This document shows, in pieces, positions 44,228 to 53,108 of a stretch of DNA of 64,000 nt. Location: assembly GCF_019924635.1 (NCBI RefSeq), contig NZ_CP065037.1, positions 2,046,001 to 2,110,000 on the forward strand, read 5' to 3'. The notes under the pieces are model-generated. The model made no database searches. It was not told where the DNA came from and worked only from the letters and a program-made list of their open reading frames with translations. The stretch is from Leifsonia sp. ZF2019 (GTDB lineage: Bacteria > Actinomycetota > Actinomycetes > Actinomycetales > Microbacteriaceae). Numbering within the stretch: position 1 is the stretch's first letter; each line of letters begins with the position of its first letter. The translations under genes and the position numbers were made by a program.

Positions 44228-45264
44228 CCGGCGATCTCCGAGTGGATGCGGCGGAGATCCTCCACGAGCGAACCCAGCAGCACCCAGTGCCGCGGGTCCG
44301 GGGTCGAGATCACCAGCGGGGCCGTCAATGCGGGGATGCCCGCCGTCTCGGTGTCGGGTTCGACGATCGGAGTGTCGGGATCCCGGCTGAGCAGGCGCAG
44401 ATCGTGCGCGGAGCGGCTCAGCTCCTCGGCGATCGCGATCATCGTCGGCTCGCCGACCAGGCCGTCGTCGTAGTGGTCGTGGAAGGCGCGCGTCATGCCG
44501 ACCGCGCGGGTGACGATCGGCCGCAGCCGTGCGAAGAGCGCCTCGTCATGCTCGAGCATGATGCGGTGCTTGCCCTGCCGGGGGTTGAGCGTGAGGCTTT
44601 CGCGGGCGGCGGTGAGCGCCGCCCCGGCCTTCGTCTCCATCGGGCGCAGGAGCCGCGCCTCGATCAGCAGCGCGTCCAGCTCGCCCGGGGTGAGCCTGCT
44701 GGTGATCGCGCGCGCGAGTCGGTCCAGCGTGGCGGCGAGCTCGTTGCCGAGCGCGAGGACGGCGGTGCGGGCGGGAGCTGTGAGCACCGGCGGGACGACC
44801 GCGATGTTGACGATCACCCCGATCACGGCACCGACGATCGTCTCACCGATGCGGGCGAACGCGTACTCCGGGTTGGAGGCGCCGATGGCGAGCACCAGCA
44901 TGGCGCTGATCGGCACCTGGTTCGCACTCCCGGGCGTCAGCTTGAGCACCCAGGCGAGCAGCACGGCGACGACGACGGCGATCAGCACGATCCAGCTGTT
45001 GGTGCCGAAGGCGATCCCGACGGCATACGCGACGAGTACGCCGACGATGACGCCCAGCGAGCGCTCGATGGCGCGGCCGACGGACTGGTTGACGCTCGGC
45101 TGCACCACCAGGAGCGCGGCGATCGCCGCGAAGACCGGCAGCTCTCCCGGCACGATGAGGCTCGCCGCCAGCCACGCCAGGACCATCGCGACGGCCGTCT
45201 TCAGCACCTGCGGGAACGGGGTGCGGCTCGACGCGCGGATGCCGGCGGGGAGTTTCAGGGCCAC
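44209..45264 (-). CDS. FUSC-family inner membrane protein (aromatic acid exporter-like)
   Basis: 351 residues. Six hydrophobic helices in the first half (VLKTAVAMVLAWLAASLIV, LPVFAAIAALLVVQPSV, LGVIVGVLVAYAVGIAFG, SWIVLIAVVVAVLLAWVLKL, ISAMLVLAIGASN, TIVGAVIGVIVNIAVVPPVL), then a helical cytoplasmic half. The QPSVNQSVGRAIERSLGVI segment is the FUSC hallmark. Family members export aromatic acids such as p-hydroxybenzoate; the substrate here is unknown. GTG 45264 is 6 nt after a TAGCCT -10 on the minus strand, so the gene is leaderless. Confidence 0.88.
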   Translation of the reverse strand: MALKLPAGIRASSRTPFPQVLKTAVAMVLAWLAASLIVPGELPVFAAIAALLVVQPSVNQSVGRAIERSLGVIVGVLVAYAVGIAFGTNSWIVLIAVVVAVLLAWVLKLTPGSANQVPISAMLVLAIGASNPEYAFARIGETIVGAVIGVIVNIAVVPPVLTAPARTAVLALGNELAATLDRLARAITSRLTPGELDALLIEARLLRPMETKAGAALTAARESLTLNPRQGKHRIMLEHDEALFARLRPIVTRAVGMTRAFHDHYDDGLVGEPTMIAIAEELSRSAHDLRLLSRDPDTPIVEPDTETAGIPALTAPLVISTPDPRHWVLLGSLVEDLRRIHSEIAGDDEAA

Positions 45265-45270
45265 GCTTCC

Positions 45271-45276
45271 AGGCTA
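45271..45276 (-). promoter_or_regulatory. Leaderless -10 of the FUSC gene overlapping the upstream stop codon
   Basis: TAGCCT (complement of 45271-45276) ends 6 nt before GTG 45264. Its first three bases are the TAG stop codon of the AlkZ-like gene at 45274-45276. Confidence 0.55.
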
Positions 45277-46353
45277 GCCCGCGAAGCGGAGGTAGGCGGC
45301 CGCCGCGCGTTCCGCGGCAGCCGCACGGGCACCTGACAGCGGTTCGAACGGAGCGGTCTCGATGGCGGTGCCCGCGCGCCGCCAGGTGCCGGCCACGCGC
45401 CCCTGCGTGACGAGGACGGGGGAGAACACTCCGTTCTTGCCGGGCACGACGCGCTCGAAGAGCGCGTCATCGATGACGGGCGCACGGTCCTGGTAGCCCA
45501 GCAGGTACTCGTCGAAAGCCGGCAACAGCTGGACGGCTCCGCGCTCGGACCGCGTCGCGGGGAGGGAGGCGGCCCGGTCGGCGAGTTCGGCGCCCAGCAG
45601 GTACTCGACCCCGTCGACCTCGAGCGTCGTCAGCTCGTCGCCGAGGATCGCGACGGCGGCGCGCGCGGAGGCGAGCGTGCCCTTGGTCCACCAGACGAAG
45701 TCCTTGACGGTGGCGGGACCGTGCCCGGCCAGGTATCGCCGGAGGTACTCGGCGCCGGCCTCGTCGGGGTCGAGCCGGCGGGCGCGCTCGGGCGGCGCCC
45801 ACTCGTCGACAAGCACGAGGGCCTGCTGCGTCCGCAGCGTGGGGCCCCAGCAGATCACGCCGGTCTGCGCGAGGTAGTAGAGCAGGTGATAGCCGCGCTG
45901 GCCGCCGGTGGCGATGCCCGCGGACTCCCAGAGTTCCATCGCGTCGGCCCGGCTGAGCGCGCGTCCCCCGGCCAGCGCGGAGGTGAGGAGGTCGCGGGCA
46001 CGCGTGAAGTCGGACGGCTCGAGTTCCAGCTGCCGGTGCCGGCGGGTGAGGCCCGCCAGCATCCGCTCCGTGGTGACGGAGAGCATCCAGCGGAGGTCCT
46101 CGGGCGGCACGAAGTGCAGCGTTCCGCGCATGGGCCACGAGCGCACGATGCGGCCGGCGTCGAGGTCTGCCAGCACAGCGTTCCGCGACGGCGCGACGGT
46201 GCGGAAGGCGATCGCCCAGCAGGCCGCTCCGAAGTCCTGCGCCTGCACGGCGAGCATCCGGCGGGTGACGTCGGCGGGCGTCTGCTCCCGTGGGCCGTCG
46301 ATGGCGTGCGCGAGGCGCCGCATGCGGAGCAGGTCGGCGCGGCGTGCAGGCAT
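45274..46353 (-). CDS. Winged-helix DNA-binding protein, AlkZ/HTH_42 family
   Basis: 359 residues. This family (DUF1006, HTH_42) includes the DNA glycosylase AlkZ, which unhooks interstrand crosslinks such as those from azinomycin. Visible: RRMLAVQAQDFGAACWAI with the Gln-x-Gln catalytic-type motif, RSWPMRGTLHFVPPEDLRWM, LPAFDEYLLGYQDR and NGVFSPVLVTQGRVAGTW. I chose ATG 46353 because CAGACT (complement of 46360-46365) ends 6 nt upstream; the GTG at 46371 is less likely. No toxin gene cluster surrounds it, so general repair is more likely than self-resistance. Confidence 0.85.
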   Translation of the reverse strand: MPARRADLLRMRRLAHAIDGPREQTPADVTRRMLAVQAQDFGAACWAIAFRTVAPSRNAVLADLDAGRIVRSWPMRGTLHFVPPEDLRWMLSVTTERMLAGLTRRHRQLELEPSDFTRARDLLTSALAGGRALSRADAMELWESAGIATGGQRGYHLLYYLAQTGVICWGPTLRTQQALVLVDEWAPPERARRLDPDEAGAEYLRRYLAGHGPATVKDFVWWTKGTLASARAAVAILGDELTTLEVDGVEYLLGAELADRAASLPATRSERGAVQLLPAFDEYLLGYQDRAPVIDDALFERVVPGKNGVFSPVLVTQGRVAGTWRRAGTAIETAPFEPLSGARAAAAERAAAAYLRFAG

Positions 46354-46404
46354 GCGCCCAGTCTGCCGCACACGCCCGACAGAGACGGGGAACGCGTCAG
46401 GGCG

Positions 46405-47472
46405 TCAGGGGAGCAGGCCGTGCGCTCGGAGCTGCTCGCTCAGGCCGGCACCGTCCGGCGCGTAGACCCAGGGCGCGCCCGAGAGCTCGCTGTGCTTGTC
46501 GGCCTTCGAACGGCCGCCCGCGAGGACCGCCTCGCCGCCGGACAGCTGCCGGATCGCGACGCCGGCGACGTTGTCGGGGTGGGCGATGCTGAACTCGCCG
46601 TAGAGCTGCTCGTCGTGCTGCCCGTCATCGCCGATGAGGAGCCACTTGAGGCCGGGGAACTCCGACGACAGTCGCTCCAGGCTGGTGCGCTTGTGCTCCC
46701 GCCCGCTGCGGAAGATGCGGTCGTGGGTGGGTCCCCAGTCGGTGAGCAGCAGCGGGCCGGACGGGAAGAGGTTGCGTGAGAGGAAGCGACGCAGGGTGGG
46801 GGCGACGTTCCACGCCCCGGTGGAGAGGTAGATGACCGGCGTACCCGGATGCGTCCCGGCGAGGCGCTCCAGGAGGACGGCCATGCCCGGGGTGGGGACG
46901 CGGGCGTGCTCGTCGAGCACGAAGGTGTTCCACGCCGCGAGCAGCGGGCGGGGGAGCGCGGTCACCATGACGGTGTCGTCGACGTCGGAGATGATGCCGA
47001 AGGTGGCCTTCGGATCGACGATGAAGATCGGCGCCTCGAAGACGCGGTCCGACTCCGGTGTCGACATGCGCACGGTGTGCCAGCCGGGTGCGAGCTGCAC
47101 GGGGACCACCGTGTCGATCACGCCGCCACGGTCGGGTTCGACTGTGTGCCGGTCGCCTTCGATCTCGATCGTCACGGTGACATCGGAGACCGGCACGCTG
47201 ACGAAGGACCGCCATCCGCGGATGGACTCCTCGCGCTTGCGGTGCTTGCGCTCGGCGCGGCTGCCGGGCCGCGGCTCTCTGGCGAGCACGACCCGCCCCA
47301 GGATGCGTACCCACGACGGCGCGCCGTAGCCGGTGTACGGCACGACCGTGGCCAGATAGCCGCGTCGGCGTGCGCGGCGTGCCCGGAACTCGTGGAAAGC
47401 GTCTTCGATACGCGCCGCGCGGTGCATGATGGGCTCGACGGCGGCGCTGCGCTTATCGGGAGTTGCGGTCAT
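46405..47472 (-). CDS. App1-family phosphatidate phosphatase-like protein (DUF2183)
   Basis: 355 residues, soluble. The phosphatase part starts near residue 160: FGIISDVDDTVMVTALPRPL has the DxDxT nucleophile of HAD-like enzymes, followed by VIYLSTGAWNVAPTLRRFL and WLLIGDDGQHDEQLYGEF. The N-terminal 150 residues contain a beta-rich segment (VTVTIEIEGDRHTVEP). In yeast App1 is a phosphatidate phosphatase; bacterial members are little studied, and lipid phosphate is a guess. The first ATG at 47472 is used, although an internal Met (MHRAARIEDAFHEFRARR) is a possible alternative because no promoter or ribosome site supports either. Confidence 0.85.
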   Translation of the reverse strand: MTATPDKRSAAVEPIMHRAARIEDAFHEFRARRARRRGYLATVVPYTGYGAPSWVRILGRVVLAREPRPGSRAERKHRKREESIRGWRSFVSVPVSDVTVTIEIEGDRHTVEPDRGGVIDTVVPVQLAPGWHTVRMSTPESDRVFEAPIFIVDPKATFGIISDVDDTVMVTALPRPLLAAWNTFVLDEHARVPTPGMAVLLERLAGTHPGTPVIYLSTGAWNVAPTLRRFLSRNLFPSGPLLLTDWGPTHDRIFRSGREHKRTSLERLSSEFPGLKWLLIGDDGQHDEQLYGEFSIAHPDNVAGVAIRQLSGGEAVLAGGRSKADKHSELSGAPWVYAPDGAGLSEQLRAHGLLP

Positions 47473-47686
47473 AGAGATTCAAGTCTCTCATGGAGTGCAG
47501 GATCGATTTCCGCACTCCCCAGATCTGGGGGGCGGTTCTGCGGCGAGTCATATCCGATTCCCCGCAAGAAGTGAGGTTTCCCCGAATATGATCGTTTCAA
47601 TGGAGTGCGCCACGCGAGCCGAGGCGCACGGGTTGGGGACCCGCAACACGTAACGTAGACAACCGGGAAGTAGAGGAGTCGCGATC
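47473..47686. promoter_or_regulatory. Divergent intergenic region with palindromes, App1-like gene and TetR regulator
   Basis: Three dyads lie close together: AGAGA/TCTCT (47473-47477 and 47484-47488), GGAGTGC/GCACTCC (47492-47498 and 47512-47518) and a perfect 14-bp palindrome CCCCAGATCTGGGG (47517-47530). ATGGAGTGC occurs twice (47490-47498 and 47599-47607). GAGGAG near 47672-47677 is the TetR ribosome site. The TetR protein may bind one of these dyads. Confidence 0.45.
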
Positions 47687-48343
47687 GTGCCCATCAACGA
47701 CCTTGTGGCCGGACAGAACACCGTCGGAGCCGCTCTCGTGCGCACCGAGCCGATCCAGGAGCGCAGCGCCGCCCGGGTCGACGCGCTGCTGGACGCGGCC
47801 GCCGAAGTGGTCGACGAGATCGGATTCGACCGGTTGACGACCGCGATGGTAGCCGAGCGGGCCGGGGCCTCGATCGGAACCGTCTACCGGTACTTCCCCG
47901 ACCGCATCGTCCTCCTCCAGGCGCTGCGCGACCGCGCGGTGCTGCGGTACCGTCGCGCCGTCGTCTCCGCCATCCGCGAGCAGCAGCCGGAGCACTGGTG
48001 GAACGCCGTCGAGGCGGCGATCGACTCCTTCGTCGCGATGTTCCGTGAGGAGGCGGGCTTCCGTATCATCCGCTTCACCGACGCCGAGCGGTCGGGTGTC
48101 CCGGGCGACGAGGTCGTGCGTGACGTGTCGTTCGCCGCCCAGTTCGCCGAGATCCTTTCCGACGAGTACCGCCTCCCGGCCGGCCAGGATCTGGCGTTCC
48201 GGCTCGAGATCGTGGTCGAGGTCATGGATTCCCTGATCAACCGCGCGTTCCGCGACGATCCGACCGGCGACGAGCGCTACATCGCGGAGGCGCGCATCGT
48301 CGCTCGGGAGTACTTGGAGAGCCGTTACGGCTCCGGAAGCTGA
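47687..48343 (+). CDS. TetR-family transcriptional regulator
   Basis: 218 residues from GTG 47687. N-terminal TetR helix-turn-helix: ALLDAAAEVVDEIGFDRLTT, AMVAERAGASIGTVYRYF, PDRIVLLQALRDRA. The helical C-terminal ligand-binding domain has no recognisable specificity. It lies between the divergent App1-like gene and the quaternary-amine ABC operon 137 bp downstream; both intergenic regions contain dyads, so it could regulate either or both. Confidence 0.93.
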   Translation: MPINDLVAGQNTVGAALVRTEPIQERSAARVDALLDAAAEVVDEIGFDRLTTAMVAERAGASIGTVYRYFPDRIVLLQALRDRAVLRYRRAVVSAIREQQPEHWWNAVEAAIDSFVAMFREEAGFRIIRFTDAERSGVPGDEVVRDVSFAAQFAEILSDEYRLPAGQDLAFRLEIVVEVMDSLINRAFRDDPTGDERYIAEARIVAREYLESRYGSGS

Positions 48344-48480
48344 TTCGTCGGCCCATCCGGGAATGTCGGAGGTTCGCGAGACGCTGATTTCCGTTATAGA
48401 AGGACTCATCCGTTGCCAAACGGCCAGAACGCTGTTTGGGTGGAATGGATGGACCTCACCGACAGAAATGGGCCCCAGCG
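48344..48480 (+). promoter_or_regulatory. Leader of the quaternary-amine ABC operon with inverted repeat
   Basis: TATAGA at 48395-48400 is a possible -10. Just downstream, CCAAACGGC (48416-48424) pairs with GCTGTTTGG (48431-48439), one G-T pair, loop CAGAAC. Placed over the expected transcription start, it could be an operator for the TetR protein encoded just upstream, or an RNA hairpin. No strong ribosome site precedes ATG 48481. Confidence 0.45.
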
Positions 48481-49352
<872 letters not shown>

Positions 49353-49356
<4 letters not shown>

Positions 49357-50039
49357 GCTGGCTGTGGTCGAACCTCGGCCTCGTCTGGGATCTCACGGTC
49401 GCTCACGTGACGTTGAGCGTGTTCCCGATCGTCATCGGGTTCCTGGTCTCGCTTCCGATCGGATGGGTGGCGAACCGATACCGCGCGAGTCGCGGCGTGC
49501 TGCTGACGATCGGCGGCATCCTCTACACGATTCCGTCGCTGCCACTCTTCGTCGCGATGCCCGCCCTGATCGGCACACAGATCCTCGACCCGGTCAATGT
49601 CGTGATCGCGCTGAGCCTCTACGCGCTCGCCCTCATGGTCCGCACGACGTCGGACGCGTTGGCAAGCGTCCCCGGCGACGTGCTGCAGTCCGCGACGGCC
49701 GTCGGCTTCAGCACCTGGCGCCGGTTCTGGTCGGTGGAGCTGCCCTTGGCGGGTCCGGTGCTGCTCGCGGGTCTCCGAGTGGTGTCGGTGAGCACAGTGA
49801 GTCTCGTGAGCGTCGGCTCACTGGTCGGTGTGAGCAACCTCGGCACGATGTTCGTGCAGGGACTCAATCAGTACAACAACGCGGAGGTCGTGACGGGCAT
49901 CGTCACGATCGTCATCATCGCGCTCCTGTTCGACCTTGTTCTCGTCCTGTTGGGCCGGGCGCTCATGCCCTGGACGAGGCTCGGCACCACGAAGCGCGCG
50001 AGCCGTCGCGCCGCACTGAAGGCGGTGACCGGCGTATGA
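49353..50039 (+). CDS. Quaternary-amine ABC transporter permease (OpuCB-like)
   Basis: 228 residues from GTG 49353, five or six helices (VTLSVFPIVIGFLVSLPIGW, GVLLTIGGILYTIPSLPLFV, VNVVIALSLYALALMVRTTS, TGIVTIVIIALLFDLVLVLL). The coupling loop reads LQSATAVGFSTWRRFWSVELPLAGP. YTIPSLPLF is a family marker. It overlaps both flanking genes by 4 bp and pairs with the next permease. Confidence 0.92.
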
Positions 50040-50788
50040 CCGACATCCTCGCGGCCTTCGCCTGGGTCTTCGACCCCGCCAACTGGGCCGGGGCCTCCGG
50101 AATCCCCGCCCGCCTCGGCGAGCACGTCTGGTACTCCTTCCTGACGCTGGTCCTCGCCGCCGCGATCGCGCTGCCGATCGGCCTCGCGATCGGGCACACC
50201 GGCCGGTTCCGCGGTCTTGCGGTCGGCGTCTCGGGCGCGCTGCGCGCCATCCCGACGCTGGGCCTCGTCGTCTACCTCGCCCTGATCACGCTGAACCTCA
50301 GCATCGTGCCCCCGTTGATCGCCCTGACCATCCTGGCGATCCCGCCCGTGCTCGCCGGGGCGTACTCCGGGCTGGAGTCGGTCGACCGCCGGACCATCGA
50401 CGCGGCGCGGGCGATGGGCATGACGGAGCTGCAGATCCTGTTCAAGGTCGAGATCCCGCTGTCCCTTCCGCTCATCATCGGCGGGCTGCGTTCTGCGGCC
50501 CTCCAAGTCATCGCGACCTGGACCGTCGCCGCCATCCTGCCGGTCGGCGGTCTCGGCCGCTTCCTGTTCGACGGCCTCGCCGTCCAGCGCTATGACGAGA
50601 TGCTGGGCGGCTCCATCCTCGTCATCGTGCTCGCGCTCGTCACCGACGGCGTCTTCGCGATCGTGCAGCGCCTCGTCGTGCCGCGCGGCGTGCGCGCCGG
50701 GAGCGTGCAGGACGTCCGCACGAAGAAGGACCCCTGGCGTCCGATCGGGCCGTCCGTGCCCAACCGTCCGGTCGGCTCCGGAACCTGA
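50036..50788 (+). CDS. Quaternary-amine ABC transporter permease (OpuCD-like)
   Basis: 250 residues from ATG 50036. Helices include VWYSFLTLVLAAAIALPIGL, AVGVSGALRAIPTLGLVVYL and LNLSIVPPLIALTILAIPPV. The coupling loop is TIDAARAMGMTELQILFKVEIPLSLPLI, the canonical form. The second permease of the importer. A polar C-terminal tail of about 25 residues (DVRTKKDPWRPIGPSV) is cytoplasmic. Confidence 0.93.
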   Translation: MTDILAAFAWVFDPANWAGASGIPARLGEHVWYSFLTLVLAAAIALPIGLAIGHTGRFRGLAVGVSGALRAIPTLGLVVYLALITLNLSIVPPLIALTILAIPPVLAGAYSGLESVDRRTIDAARAMGMTELQILFKVEIPLSLPLIIGGLRSAALQVIATWTVAAILPVGGLGRFLFDGLAVQRYDEMLGGSILVIVLALVTDGVFAIVQRLVVPRGVRAGSVQDVRTKKDPWRPIGPSVPNRPVGSGT

Positions 50789-50838
50789 CCCCCGAACCCA
50801 CCAAGATCCCCAGCACCCACCGAAAGAGAGAAACCAAA

Positions 50839-51765
50839 ATGTTCGCATCCAAGAGAGGCCGCATCACGGCCGGCGTGGTCGCGGCGGGAGCCCTCCTCGC
50901 TCTCAGCGCCTGCTCGTCCGGCGGCGGCGCGCTCGGCGGCAACACCTCGTCCTCGTCGAGCGACAGCGTCACGATCGGCTCGGCGGCGTTCGGCGAGTCC
51001 GAGATCCTCATGCAGGTCTACGGCCAGGCCCTCGCGGCCAATGGCGTGAAGGTCAACTACAAGCCCAGCATCGGCCAGCGCGACGTCTACCTCAAGGCGC
51101 TGCAGGACGGATCGATCGATCTCATCCCCGAGTACAGCGGGAACCTGCTGCAGTTCTACAAGAAGGACGCCACCGCGACCTCGAGCGACGACGTGTACAC
51201 AGCGCTCAAGTCCGCGCTTCCGAAGGGCTACGAGGTGCTCGACCAGGCCGAGGCGCAGGACGCCGACTCCTACAACGTCACCAAGGAGTTCTCGGAGAAG
51301 TGGGGCGTGACCAGCCTCTCCGACCTCTCCAAGGTCACCGAGCCGCTCACGGTCGGCGCCAACCCGGAGTTCGAGACCCGTCCCTACGGCATCCCGGGGC
51401 TCAAGTCGGCTTACGGCGTCACCGCGACGCTGAAGCCGATCAGCGACTCGGGCGGCCCGCTCACCGTCACCGCCTTGAAGAACGGCGACGTGCAGCTGGC
51501 GGACATCTACACGACGACGCCGGCCATCAAGGACAACGGGTTCGTGACGCTCAAGGACCCGAAGAGCCTGATCGCGGCCCAGAACATCGTCCCGCTGATC
51601 AACAGCGGCAAGGCGACGGACAAGGTCAAGGAGGTCCTCAACAAGGTCTCCGCCGAGCTGACCACCGACGACCTGATCGCGATGAACAGCGAGAACCAGG
51701 GCGACAGCAAGACCGCGCCTGACGTGGTCGCGAAGAACTGGCTGAAGGACCACCCGGTCAAGTAG
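50839..51765 (+). CDS. Quaternary-amine ABC transporter substrate-binding lipoprotein (OpuCC-like)
   Basis: 308 residues. Signal peptide with lipobox LSAC (Cys25). The mature part shows the OpuAC/OpuCC fold: SVTIGSAAFGESEILMQVYG, PSIGQRDVYLKALQDGSIDL, IPEYSGNLLQFY, and DVQLADIYTTTPAI. Binding choline or betaine-type ligands is typical; the PEYSGN segment is conserved in that group. AGAGAG just upstream of ATG 50839 is the ribosome site. It is the last gene of the operon. Confidence 0.93.
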   Translation: MFASKRGRITAGVVAAGALLALSACSSGGGALGGNTSSSSSDSVTIGSAAFGESEILMQVYGQALAANGVKVNYKPSIGQRDVYLKALQDGSIDLIPEYSGNLLQFYKKDATATSSDDVYTALKSALPKGYEVLDQAEAQDADSYNVTKEFSEKWGVTSLSDLSKVTEPLTVGANPEFETRPYGIPGLKSAYGVTATLKPISDSGGPLTVTALKNGDVQLADIYTTTPAIKDNGFVTLKDPKSLIAAQNIVPLINSGKATDKVKEVLNKVSAELTTDDLIAMNSENQGDSKTAPDVVAKNWLKDHPVK

Positions 51766-51774
51766 CCGGGAGGA

Positions 51775-52449
51775 TCATTCTCCGTCGTGCGGCGGCTCGG
51801 GAGACCGGGCCGCCGCACTCATGTGCGCGGCCTCGCGCTTCTGCAGGAGTTTCTTCACCAGGAACACCAGCAGGACGAACACCGCGATGATCGCCACGAA
51901 GATGTAGCCGGCCCAGTGCAGCTCGCGCGAGAGCTCCCGATAGCTCCCCGCGGCGAGCGATCCCACGGTGACGTAAGCGAACGCCCACAGGATGCAGGCG
52001 GGCGCGGTCCAGGCCATGAAGGTGCGGTACCGCATCGGGCTCATCCCGACCGTCAGCGGGATGAGGGAGTGCAGCACGGGCAGGAACCGCGACAGGAAGA
52101 CGGCGATACCGCCCCGTCGTGCGAGGTACGCCTCCGCCTTGTCGAAGTTGTCCTGGCCGAGCCTCCGGCCGAGCCGGCTCGCCCGGATCCGCGGACCGAA
52201 CCAGCGGCCGAGGGCGAACCCGAGGGACTCGCCGCACAGCGCGCCGACGACGACGGCCGCGACCATCGCGATGTACTCCACCGGGCCCTCGACCGCGGTG
52301 CTGGCCACCAGCACGACGGTGTCGCCCGGCACGATCAGTCCGATCAGGATGGAGGTCTCCAACATGATCCCGACGCCGGCCAGCAGGGTGCGCAGCACCG
52401 GGTCGACGCCCTGGACCAGGTCGAGCAGCCAGTTCAGGGCGTCGTTCAT
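51775..52449 (-). CDS. DedA-family membrane protein
   Basis: 224 residues from ATG 52449. Motifs of the DedA (SNARE-associated/VTT) family: ILIGLIVPGDTVVLVAST, GALCGESLGFALGRWFG, and GGIAVFLSRFLPVLHSLIPL followed by TVGMS. Five or so membrane helices; a basic C-terminal tail. Family members act in lipid flipping (undecaprenyl phosphate or phosphatidylethanolamine) and envelope homeostasis. The ATG overlaps the TetR stop by 4 bp, so this regulator and DedA form one operon. Confidence 0.91.
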   Translation of the reverse strand: MNDALNWLLDLVQGVDPVLRTLLAGVGIMLETSILIGLIVPGDTVVLVASTAVEGPVEYIAMVAAVVVGALCGESLGFALGRWFGPRIRASRLGRRLGQDNFDKAEAYLARRGGIAVFLSRFLPVLHSLIPLTVGMSPMRYRTFMAWTAPACILWAFAYVTVGSLAAGSYRELSRELHWAGYIFVAIIAVFVLLVFLVKKLLQKREAAHMSAAARSPEPPHDGE

Positions 52450-53036
52450 ACGACCGGGCCCGTGCGCACCAGGGTCCAGAACGCGGTGAGGACCTCGGCC
52501 ATGTCGGCGGAGGGGTCGAGCATCCACTGCACTTGCATGCCGTCGGCGACCGCGATGCCGAGCTGGGCGACCGTGCGCGCGTCGACCGCCGTCGTCATCC
52601 GCCCGGCCTCCTGTTCGGCGCGCACGTGCTGCTCGAGCCCCGCGACGATCTTCCGGTAGCGCTCGATGAAGTACCCGTGCCCGGGATGGTCGGGATCGGC
52701 CGCCTCGGCGGAGAGGGTCGCATAGAGCTGCACGAGCCCGGGGACGTCCGCGTTGTGGCGTACGACCCGCACGAGCCCGTCGGCCGCGTCGTGCCACTGG
52801 TCGTCCAGCGCTGCCGTGCCGGTGTCGACCTCGTCGCGCTTGCGGAGCACTTCCGAGAAGAGCTCCTCCTTCGAGGAGAAATGGTGCAGGAGGCCGGCCT
52901 GGCTGAGCCCGACGGATTCGGCGATCTCGCGCAGGGATGCTTTGCGATAGCCCTTGTCGGCAAAGACCTCCAGCGCGCGGGACAGGATCTCCTCGCGCTT
53001 GGCGATCCCCTTGGCGTACGACCCCTTCTTCGGCAT
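52446..53036 (-). CDS. TetR-family transcriptional regulator
   Basis: 196 residues. The helix-turn-helix is clear: ILSRALEVFADKGYRKASLR, EIAESVGLSQAGLLHHF, SSKEELFSEVLRKRD. I use ATG 53036 (MPKKGSYAKG), because TAGCAT (complement of 53044-53049) ends 7 nt upstream and there is no ribosome site; a GTG at 53057 is in frame but would lie upstream of that promoter. It is co-transcribed with the DedA gene, its likely target. Ligand unknown. Confidence 0.91.
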   Translation of the reverse strand: MPKKGSYAKGIAKREEILSRALEVFADKGYRKASLREIAESVGLSQAGLLHHFSSKEELFSEVLRKRDEVDTGTAALDDQWHDAADGLVRVVRHNADVPGLVQLYATLSAEAADPDHPGHGYFIERYRKIVAGLEQHVRAEQEAGRMTTAVDARTVAQLGIAVADGMQVQWMLDPSADMAEVLTAFWTLVRTGPVV

Positions 53037-53108
53037 AGGGACGATGCTACTGGGCACTGGCTGGGAGAGTCGGGGCGGCCCGAGCCCAGGCGCGGGATGC
53101 CGATCGCG

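Noticed and set aside
45274..46353. AlkZ-like gene as self-resistance gene of an antibiotic cluster
   Set aside because: No biosynthetic genes are adjacent; neighbours are an exporter and a phosphatase with separate promoters.
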